A stretch of DNA of 64,000 nucleotides from Karstenula rhodostoma CBS 690.94. Taxonomy: Eukaryota; Ascomycota; Dothideomycetes; Pleosporales; Didymosphaeriaceae. Numbering within the stretch: the stretch's first letter is position 1; each line of letters begins with the position of its first letter. The notes under the pieces are model-generated. The model had not been told where the DNA came from and did no database searches. It saw nothing but the letters and a program-made list of their open reading frames with translations. The stretch is taken from positions 2,592,937-2,656,936 of the forward strand of contig MU001493.1 of assembly GCA_010093485.1 (NCBI GenBank), written 5' to 3'. Both the position numbers and the translations under genes were made by a program. Shown one piece after another: positions 42,141-50,643 of this stretch.

Positions 42141-43940
42141 ATGGCACAAACGGGCATGCACAACCTGCAAACCCTTATTAAAAGGTCAGTCACGGACGTC
42201 TCTCCATGCTTCCCCACCAGGTGCAAACATGGTGGACAAGACCATCCTCGGCCGCTCAGGCACCGTGGCGCTGCGAGGAGCTAGACTGACGGCTGCGCTC
42301 ATCAGGCTCGAAGCTGCCACCAGCAGACTCGAGGACATAGCATCCACCTCGGTCGGATACGATGCGAGCGCCCCCGACGGAGCCCCCGCACCCCCATCTG
42401 TCGCCGCCGGCGCTGCAACGAGCGCCGCGCCCCCAGCAAAAGCTGCCGAGAGCTTACCCCCCTCCGTCGAGGCATTCGATGCCATCATCAACGCCGACCT
42501 GAAGCCGTGGCTGGAGCTGAGCAGCAAGTTGGGCAACGTCATCGATGGCCAGGCCAAAGCTGTCCAGCAAGCCTTCACGGCGCAGAGAGACTTGCTCTTC
42601 ATTGCGGCCAAGGCGAAGAAGCCGGACATCTCTACGAACACAGAGATTCTGAAGCATCTGCAGGCTGCCATAACGGAGGTCGACGAGATCCGCCAGGGCA
42701 ACCGTGACCGCGCGCTACAAAACCCATTGACCATGGTGGCCGACAGCGCCTGGGCGTTGGGCTGGGTCACGGTCGAGGGAAGCCCCAAGCCGCACGAGTA
42801 CCTCAACGAGCTCTTCGGTGGTGCTCAGATGGCTGGAAACAAGGTCCTCACTGAGCACAAGGACGGGTAAGCAATGGAGTCCCCGTTGCATCTGGACACG
42901 TCTGACATATGTAGCCCGGACAAGACCTACGCCGAATGGGTCCGCGCATACTACAAGCTATTCAAGTCACTCTCCGAGTACGTGAAGAAGTTCCACACTT
43001 CCGGTGTCGCCTGGAACAAGGACGGCATCGATGCGAAGGAAGCCGCCCAGCAAATCAAGAACGGCTCGACTGCTTCGGCCGCAAACATCCCCCCACCCCC
43101 TCCACCCCCTCCAGCTGGAGGAATTCCTCCGCCCCCCGGTCCTCCTCCGCCACCAGGCCCACCCCCATCAGGCGGTCTGCCTCCGCCGCCGTCAATTAAG
43201 AAAGCGCCTGCGGACATGGGCGCCGTGTTCGATGATCTGAACAAGGGCGAGGCGGTCACAAAGGGCCTTAAGAAGGTGGATCCAAGCCAAATGACACACA
43301 AAAACCCTTCACTACGAGCTACCGCGCCCGTGCGCAGTGACAGTAATGGGTCACTGAGGAGTAAGAGCCCTGCGCCTCCGGGCAAGAAGCCAAAGCCCGA
43401 ATCGATGCGGACTAAGAAGCCGCCGAAGAAGGAGCTGGACGGCAACAAGTGGATAATAGTGAGTGCATAAATCATCATGATCAATCACACATGTTAATGT
43501 ATCTTCAGGACAACTTCGATAGCCCAGGCGAGATGATCGAAATTGAAGCTGAAATCAACCACTCTGTCCTCATCTCACGATGCAAGAACACCACCATACG
43601 CATCAACGGCAAGGCGAACGCCATCTCCATCGACAACTCGGAGAAGACGTCCATCGTCATCGATTCCTTAGTCAGCTCGGTGGACGTCATCAAGTGCCCC
43701 AACTTCGCTCTCCAGGTCCTCGGCACTCTCCCAACGCTGCTCCTTGACCAGGTTGACGGCGCCAGCGTGTACCTGAGCAAGGACTCCCAAAACACCGAGA
43801 TCCTTTCCAGCAAATCCTCAAGCGTTAACATCAACCTGCCGAGCGAAGATGATTACGTGGAAACTCCTGTACCGGAGCAGATCCGGACGTACATCAAGGA
43901 CGGCAAGCTGGTGAGCGAGATTGTAGAGCATGCTGGATAG
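42141..43940 (+). CDS. SRV2: Adenylyl cyclase-associated protein (Srv2/CAP)
   Basis: Four exons (42141-42184, 42306-42866, 42915-43458, 43509-43940) close in frame to 526 residues, the usual CAP length. The N-terminal coiled coil that binds adenylyl cyclase reads Arg-Leu-Glu-Ala-Ala-Thr-Ser-Arg-Leu-Glu-Asp-Ile. The helical folded domain has Pro-Trp-Leu-Glu-Leu-Ser and Trp-Val-Thr-Val-Glu-Gly-Ser-Pro-Lys-Pro. A poly-proline region follows (about 43089-43191, profilin/SH3-type ligand), then a WH2-like part. The C-terminal CARP beta-solenoid has Ile-Asp-Asn-Ser-Glu-Lys-Thr and Val-Pro-Glu-Gln. CAP recycles cofilin-bound actin and links Ras/cAMP signalling to actin. Confidence 0.95.
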
Positions 43941-44858
43941 GTGGTCTCCGGTGTAGCATTTGTAAGATGTAAATGTAGAGCTTGACGCTGGGATGTATTG
44001 AATCGAGATCACGATGCATTGGGTGGAGTCTGACGTGCTTCGCTGTCGCATTTGTGGCCAGCTAGCGGACTGTTGTTTTGAATGCAGCTTGATGTCTTTA
44101 TCATCTAGTCTATATTGTATCGCAATATTGATCTTCCGTTCGGTGTGTGAATCGCATCTCATCCAGAGTTCTGCCGTCCGTTCAAAATACTACCCTAGTG
44201 TTATGAGGGTTTGTCTTCCTAGTATAGTAAATAGGTGCCTGATGTTGGCGACAGGACTACCGCTCAACCCGGGTTCCTGGTGGTGGTGGTGCTGCTGCAT
44301 ACATGCCACGTTTTTCAAGCACTTGCTATACTGAATCATCGATGTATACCGGAGTAGAAGTGGAGTTCAACTTCGATGGGGTTTCTGTAGTCGTGCAGTA
44401 TACAAGGAGGACCAAATAAGGTTTAGCTCTAGAGCGCTCGCTAGCTCGAAGTGATATAAATCCCAGAGAAACGCCTGGACACGCATGCGTTGATATGTCG
44501 ACAATGCCCCGGAGCCCTGGTTTCAAGCCACCACGCGCGTTCCCCGCTCATGATAGAAACAATCTGAAAATTTGGATATCACGCATCTCAACTGCGAGCT
44601 CAAGCATCCCTCGGATCCACACTCAGACATCACTCGCAGCACGAAAAGACATGATCTCTCCAACACTCCCAATCCAATTGCCTATCCCCATATACTACAT
44701 ACACACCTGACTACCATCCACCCAGTTACAGGCGATCAAAATAGGTACCACAGAAACACTGAAGCTTATTACATCCACCAGGGTGCACAAACTGTCCCGG
44801 ACTCAAGATGGAGACGCAGTCGCCATCTGGGTCCGGGGGGAGAAGCTGGATGGCTTCT
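43941..44858. other. Intergenic gap between convergent genes
   Basis: These 918 bp lie between the CAP stop and the repeat-precursor stop. A (TGG)n tract sits at about 44279-44291. No coding region was recognised; it should contain both 3' UTRs. Confidence 0.4.
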
Positions 44859-45745
44859 TTAGTTGCCCTTGCGGCCCTTGTGATGGCGACGCTGGTTCTT
44901 CTTGCCTCTTCCCTTGTGGTGACGACGTTGGTTCTTCTTGCCTTTTCCTTTGTGATGGGGCGCTCGGGCTTCAACTGCTGCGTCGTCCTCGGCATCGTCT
45001 GCGGCATCGACGTCAGCATCGTCAGCAGCGTCGTCCGCGGCGTCGTCCTCAGCGTTGTCTTCGGCGTCGTCTTCAGCCTCGGCTTCGCGACGGTTCTGCT
45101 TTCTACCCTTGTGGTGGCTAAGTGGAAAGTCAGCGAGATGGTTACTTGGATGATAAGTGGGTAGAAGTTATCATCTCAGCTATAACAGCAGAGACGCCAA
45201 CTTCGCCCTATGGCACCACGTACGGGTCACGAGTGTCGATCTCGACGGCACGGTTCTGCTTGCGCCCTTTGTGGTGACTAAATGGAAAGTCAGTGAGATG
45301 GTTACTTGGAGGACAAGTGGGTAGAAGTGATTGTCTCAGCCATGATAGCAGAGACACCAACTTCATCCCATGGCACCACGTACGGGTCACGAGTGTCTAT
45401 CTCGACGGCACGGTTCTGCTTCCTGCCTTTGTCTGAATACTGGTCAGTCGTTGAAATGCATTGGCAACGACAATGGCAGGTTACTGACGATGAGGATCAC
45501 GTGCTTCAACCTCGACTTCGCGACGGTTTTGCTTTCGGCCCTGTTGGCAATTAGTATATGCTGAAAGAGCAAGAATCTGGATCTCATACCTTGTGGTGAG
45601 GGGACCTCGCATCGATAGCGATGTCGGAGACGCTTCCGCTCACGACGTTACGGGCAGCTACAGCAGCAGCGCTCTTGCTATTGTCGCCGGTAACGACGTA
45701 AGCACTGGTGGCTCCGAGAAGGAGGGCAACGATAGCGAATCTCAT
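44859..45745 (-). CDS. Secreted repeat-peptide precursor with duplicated exons
   Basis: Five exons (45590-45745, 45489-45540, 45384-45432, 45224-45277, 44859-45117) close in frame to 189 residues. A signal peptide starts Met-Arg-Phe-Ala-Ile-Val-Ala-Leu-Leu-Leu-Gly. Then come four copies of Pro-His-His-Lys-Gly-Arg-Lys-Gln-Asn-Arg with spacers such as Ala-Val-Glu-Ile-Asp-Thr-Arg-Asp, each copy starting at or across an exon boundary. A Glu/Asp/Ala-rich acidic block of about 37 residues follows, then three further His-His-Lys-Gly units separated by Gln-Arg-Arg. Dibasic Arg-Arg sites followed by Glu-Val or Glu-Ala dipeptides recall Kex2/Ste13 processing. Exons 3 and 4 and their 106-nt introns are near copies. 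It lies about 1.1 kb from a UstYa-like gene. Function unknown; a processed or metal-binding secreted peptide is possible. Confidence 0.78.
45118..45383 (-). repeat. Tandem exon-intron duplication inside the precursor gene
   Basis: Intron 3 (45278-45383) and intron 4 (45118-45223) are both exactly 106 nt and near-identical, sharing the donor GTACGTGGTGCCAT and the branch-to-acceptor end CTGACTTTCCA. The attached exons differ at only a few positions. The unit of duplication is about 155-160 bp (exon plus intron). Most differences are transitions. Confidence 0.85.
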
Positions 45746-45888
45746 GATGAAAGAAGTCTAGCCTGTGTAAAAGAAGGTAACGAAGATAGTGGTCCTGCCG
45801 GATGAAGCTAATGAGGGGATGAGAGTGAATGAGCAGATTTGAGTACGATCAACGCCTACCGAGATGGCCTGACCGACTGACGGAGGGG

Positions 45889-45894
45889 TTTATA
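45889..45894 (-). promoter_or_regulatory. Probable TATA box of the repeat-precursor gene
   Basis: On the minus strand the sequence reads GATATAAACC, with TATAAA at 45894-45889, about 145 bp upstream of the ATG at 45745. Spacing is reasonable for a short leader. No experimental support. Confidence 0.4.
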
Positions 45895-46865
45895 TCATGG
45901 CCTTCCCTCCCGTTAGGCTGAGCAGCTGTCATCGCTTGTACTCCTGAGACGCGACACGAACGCAGAACGCATTGACACCAACCTCCAAACGAGCCTCAGG
46001 ACCAGTACATACGCACTTGCACTGCCGGCCTTGTTCAAGACAAGGCCTTTACATCCGTCAGGGGAGACAGGCAGCGCCTCGGAGCCAGACGAAGCGGGAT
46101 TCATGTTTCCAGTGCCGACACTGGAGGGTAACATTGGCTGGGCACGCTCCTTTTCGGGTGCAGGTCGGTACGAACAGCTGGCGATTCAGCAGGAACATGC
46201 ACAAGAATGAGCATCAACCTGTCGCTGTAGCCACATGCTGGCAATGCTGCTCATCGGGATCGTGTGTCCCAGTCCATATGCTGAAACAAAGCTTGTCTGC
46301 TGTTTCAGTCGTTGATTGGTCGCCAGTGGCGCATGCAAGATGCCGCTGTAGCATATGGGCAGGATGGACGCCGTCTTGGAAAAGTTGTGTCACCTGTTCG
46401 GTGTCAGGATGGTTGTCGGAGCCCCGTGTGCACGATCGCCAAGGTCACAAACAGTGGTGCGGAACGTTGAGATTCAAGACATGATTTAGCGCGCTTTTTC
46501 AAACATACTCGCTCCACCCACCAACCACGCGTCCGCGGAACAGCAGCGGAAATGCTTGTGTACGGCTCGTCTTGCCTTGCAAAGCTTAGCTTGCATTGCG
46601 TTGCCTCGTGAGCTTCACCTCTCCGCAACGCAAAGGATGGCTGCACCACTCGGAGCGATGCCGCGCTCAGGGTTAAACAATGCGCGTCACTGTCTGAGAT
46701 TCTCGCTTTTTCTATGCTCCGCCTGTTCTGCCTGACATCCTCATCCTGCATTCTCACTCTCCAGCGTTGACCGCATTCTTTCTGTTTCCTTCGCAAGTCG
46801 CCGGCCGAATCTAGTATAATCTGTTTCTATTCTACCTAATACCCCTTTGAACTTCGATTCGCACG
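45895..46865. other. Divergent gap between precursor and UstYa-like genes
   Basis: The two start codons point away from each other across about 1.1 kb (45746-46865), so upstream control elements could be shared. ORFs at 45972-46484 (plus) and 46404-46796 (minus) are not convincing. The last 150 bp are pyrimidine-rich, as in fungal promoters. Confidence 0.4.
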
Positions 46866-47763
46866 ATGCAGCCCAACACCGCCAACGCAGAGAAGCAGAC
46901 ACAAGACGATGTCGAGTACGATGACTTCAGCTCGCAGGATGGCGAGACGACGTCGTTTCTCAACAGGAATCACATCAAAGAAACCGCGAGGAGGAAGGGC
47001 ATGACTTGCCTTCTGCTGGCCAATCTCTTCGTGTTTTCCATGTCCGCGTTGACATTGGTCTGCGCTGTCTACTCTCAAAAATCGCAGTCCACCTACTCCG
47101 CAGCGAGACTAATGGACGAATTTGGAGTCTTCTGTACGTCAAGCAGTCCCAGCGCTTTCAGTGCTCGGCTAACCTCTGACAGCGCCGGCTATGAACATTG
47201 TCGAATACAAGGAAGTCGACTTCAAGCTCCCCAGCCCTGTCAACTCCTCCAAGTACGTTGGTGTGTCTCAGGAGGTCAACAACGCATGGTTAGACATTGC
47301 GTACGTTCCCGACCAGATGGTCTCTGTGGACGACTTCCCCAAACTCAAGAAGTCTATGGACTCCCTCAAGGTCTCTGATCCCAAGTCCGACGAGACGGGA
47401 TATCGTGTGGGTCTCGAGGTCTTCCACCAGCTGCAGTGCCTCAATCTCTTGAGGATGGCGACATACCCGGAGCACTACACGAAGCTCCAGTCAGACGAAA
47501 CCAGCAAGCCCGAAGAAGTGCGAGCATACCTAGGTAAGTAGTTTTTAGTTAGCTTGTAGTGAACGCAGGCTAACATCCTTCGAGATCACTGCGTAGAGGT
47601 CCTCCGCACTAAGCTGATGTGTGCGTCCGATGTCAGCGTCTTCACCTACCACGCCATGCCTGACAAGCAGGCGGCGTTACCCGACTACGATTCAAAACAT
47701 GTCTGCCGAAACTTCGACAAGATCAAGCAATGGGCAACAGACAATGCGGTGCCGGCTTTGTAG
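46866..47763 (+). CDS. UstYa/DUF3328-like membrane protein with altered HxxHC motifs
   Basis: Three exons (46866-47133, 47183-47533, 47585-47763) give 265 residues. An acidic cytosolic N-terminus is followed by one TM helix (about residues 45-68), as in UstYa proteins. The conserved parts include Tyr-Val-Gly-Val-Ser-Gln-Glu-Val-Asn-Asn-Ala-Trp and Phe-His-Gln-Leu-Gln-Cys-Leu-Asn. A C-terminal Asp-His-Cys-Val-Glu-Val-Leu-Arg follows, leading to Leu-Met-Cys-Ala-Ser-Asp. In active UstYa-type oxidases of dikaritin RiPP pathways both motifs read His-x-x-His-Cys; here the first has Gln for the second His, and the second lacks the first His. It may be a divergent or non-catalytic member. It is flanked by two secreted-peptide genes. 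Confidence 0.88.
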
Positions 47764-48472
47764 ACGTGTGGAGCACGATCATATCGGAGACGCTGCACAT
47801 AGCCCACGGAAGAAGGTGGCATGGAATAACGTAGCCGAACGGCTTATTTGATACCCAACCATCAATACACTGAGAATTTCTTACCATCTCTTGCATCTGC
47901 TACCAACCTGTCCGCCCCGCTCACTTGTCTCCTTTCCACTTCTCCACACTTACGTTGCTCATGCATCATTTATTCCTGGAATCTAATTCCTAACCATCAC
48001 CCACAATCTACGTTTCTCGAAGCGCGAATGCTGCAGGCCAAGCTGTTTGAACCGCACTTGGCGTTTAGCAGGCACGTTTCACGCATGGCATATTGACAAA
48101 CGTCTCAAGGAACCCGGACGCAACAACATCTTAGTAGAACCGTGCGCGTGGATACAAGTCCTCGGATGTTTGCTGCCCGGGCTTGTCGCTCGCACTGTGG
48201 ATGGAATGACGAAAACAACACGCATAAACATGGTTTTTTTTTGTTCGGTTCTTGGAGTCTTGGTAGGAGGGGACGGAAAGGGCAGACACCGAGCATCAAG
48301 CTGACACGCCGAGGTTAGGGTGGGGACGCATCACTGCTCATGAGTTTGTGCAGGTAGATTTGTTTCAATTATCGTTTTCTCTTCCTCCCAAACCCGTTGT
48401 AAGTTTATGTACAGCTGCCAAATTCGTTCAAAGGAGGGTGCGGCGTCTTGTAGACAACTTTGTGTCTGTTTT
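47764..48472. other. Intergenic gap between convergent genes
   Basis: About 700 bp lie between the UstYa-like stop and the six-cysteine protein stop. It is pyrimidine-rich at 47880-48010 and has a T-run at 48233-48241. No gene was seen. Confidence 0.4.
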
Positions 48473-48960
48473 TTAACACTACGCGGGTCAGTGACGCCTA
48501 CACAACCATGTGTGGATTCGTGCAGTGCGGGTCCAGGAATAACACCGTGGGCAACTTACAGCCAGCGTGGGCGATGCGCAGCCACCCTGCGCTTGATGGA
48601 AGCAAGCAATATTCAAAAAGTATTTGTACTCGCACAACTGCATGCGTCAGTCCATGGGCTTCAATCCCGCCGTACGCTCGTCTTCTCTTCATATTCTCCT
48701 TGCCCGTAATGCTCGCTTTGTTCTTGACTCACCTCCTTAGCATTCATCTGTCCGGCCGGAATGATGGGCTGCTGGCAGTTGCACGGCAACTTGAAAGTGG
48801 GCGTGGGCTCCTTGTGGTGGTTGTGATGGCGCGTCCTCGTTGCATTGTCTGTGGGAGCTGCGAGGACGGACGAGAGCGCGGAGGTGACGGCTTCGACCTT
48901 GGCCCATGGGAAGGGCGAGGCGGCGATGGCGCTTGCGAAGACGAGGAGTGCGAATCGCAT
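48473..48960 (-). CDS. Small secreted six-cysteine protein (effector candidate)
   Basis: Three exons (48733-48960, 48560-48637, 48473-48478) give 103 residues. The last exon is 6 nt and adds the final Cys before the stop. A signal peptide starts Met-Arg-Phe-Ala-Leu-Leu-Val-Phe-Ala-Ser-Ala. A pro-region with Ala-Pro-Thr-Asp-Asn-Ala-Thr and a His-rich segment (His-His-Asn-His-His-Lys) leads to a Cys-rich end: Cys-Asn-Cys, then Leu-Cys-Glu-Tyr-Lys-Tyr, Ala-Cys, Gly-Gly-Cys and Ala-Cys. Six cysteines fit three disulfides. The leader resembles that of the repeat precursor 2.7 kb away on the same strand, with the UstYa-like gene between them. Function unknown. Confidence 0.72.
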
Positions 48961-49828
48961 CGTGAGAGTGGGTTGTCGAAACAGTGAGGATCGATGGATT
49001 CTAAAACAGCCTCGCGGCAGTAGACACGATGGGAAAGTTCTGGCACAGGACGCAAAAATGCATCAGCTACGGTGCCTGGCGGCAGATGGTATGTATGTTA
49101 CAATTTCCATTCAGCCTCCATCTAGCGGACCGCGTGGCTCCGCATATAGAGCCAGCACGTCAGCCAGTCTAGTACAGCTTCTCGAACCAAGAGGCCACAG
49201 GCGTGCGTACTGTATATGCGTGGCTTAATATGCGCACATGCGATCGTACATGAGGGAACGAGGATTATGGGTGTTGTTATATGGACCGGATAAAGAGCTG
49301 CATTGCCGAGTCGGGACGGATGATTGGACCACAACGCGCCATTGGATGATTAGGATCTCGGAATACGGCAAGAAGCATATAGAAGGTAGAGAGCTTACTA
49401 GGCATGGCAATGGCAGTTCTTGGAAGGCGCGCTCGTGGATATTGCGCAGTCTAACCCGGGTGTCGCCAACGAAAAAAATATACGAAAATGGCACAACATG
49501 CGGCTACGCCCGATAAAAGTAACTTCAGTACCTATCCCAAGGACCTATGTATACTTTGAAGACGTTGGACGAGCGTGTACTGGTCTTCGTGGGTATGATG
49601 CGATTTTTTGAGCTCATAGATGAATTAATTGTACGTCTGGCGAAAAATAGGAAGTAGACATAAGAGACGAAACGCGGGAACGCTGGCATTAGTCGCCGGA
49701 ATATGAGCACAGAAGTCTGCGACACGAATACAGCATTGCTCTTTTATAGTGAAGAAATATTACTCTAGGGCAACGACTTGTAAGGATAAGGTAGAATTAT
49801 AGGGCTCACATACAGGTTATTTATTATA

Positions 49829-49952
49829 GTTTTCTGATTGTTGACTCGAACTACAAAGTAGTGTCCCGTAAAGTGATAGACAAATATAGACTGCCGTCCA
49901 AAAGTGATACAAAAGGAAGCGTTGTGAGTGGATAAACAAGGTTAGTAAGGCT
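49829..49952. repeat. Dispersed repeat, copy 2
   Basis: A 124-bp match to copy 1 at 5077-5207, same orientation, about 44.7 kb away. Relative to copy 1 it lacks 6 bp in the ATATAG region and 1 bp near the right end. Here the CpA/TpG positions that differ are unmutated, so copy 2 is closer to the presumed ancestor. The left end joins a TTATTATA-rich stretch; no terminal repeats were seen. Confidence 0.75.
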
Positions 49953-50267
49953 GGTGTTTTCGCTGTCACGATTAAAGAAGCAGAACTGATGTTTTTCGGC
50001 GCTTGCTAACTACTGATAAGAACATGTATTGTATGAATCACATAAACCCGATATCAACGCTCCTTCAGCAATGAAGGTTGTCAAATACATACCCATCGCA
50101 ACATAAGTTTCTCGCACGAGAATCGAGGATGCTTTTGCCTTGCTCTGCATGTGGTTAGTCTACCTATTTTTGTTTGGCCACCTTTCGCCGCGTTTCACAA
50201 TTTCTTCGCTTGCAATCCCGTTTTCGGTAATGCCCTCGCCGCTACGAAATACGAGGCCCCTGGTCAG

Positions 50268-50313
50268 ATAGTACCGACCGTACGAAGGTCATAGTACCGA
50301 CCGTACGAAGGTC
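50268..50313. repeat. Perfect 23-bp tandem duplication
   Basis: The unit ATAGTACCGACCGTACGAAG plus GTC occurs twice with no mismatch (50268-50290, 50291-50313). Each unit contains the palindromic CGTACG. It lies about 330 bp upstream of the next gene and could be a duplicated regulatory site or a simple replication slip. Confidence 0.7.
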
Positions 50314-50643
50314 TGAACTTTAGAAGGCCAGGCATCGCAATGTTGCTTTACAGACTGCAGAAATGTTAATCGTTAACAGTTACATCCGTGAAGCGGATCC
50401 AGAGCCAAACTCCGAGCTTCTAGAGCTCGAGTATTACAGTGAACAGCATGCCAGTTTCTACATTCGATGTTTCCTGGACCCAAACGGTGGGGCGATCTAA
50501 GGCTAGCTAGCGCAAGGCGCATATCGCACACCCGGGCGTAAGGGGGGCGTATGCCAGACACATCAAAAGGGTGCCCAATGCCCATCTCGCACGAACATTG
50601 CTTCCTGGGCCTTCACTTTACGCCCAGTCTTTCTTTTTGAGAG

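Larger units (their letters stand above)
48961..50643. other. AT-richer gap holding dispersed repeat copy 2
   Basis: About 1.7 kb without a supported gene, noticeably more AT-rich than its surroundings from about 49600 to 50200. It contains repeat copy 2 (49829-49952) and a perfect 23-bp tandem duplication (50268-50313). It is likely a relic of mobile DNA plus the promoter of the next gene. Confidence 0.5.

Noticed and set aside
44859..47763. Classical dikaritin (ustiloxin-type) RiPP cluster
   Set aside because: The precursor repeats contain no aromatic residue for the usual crosslink, and no second typical UstYa or tyrosinase gene is nearby. Reported instead as a possible different pathway.
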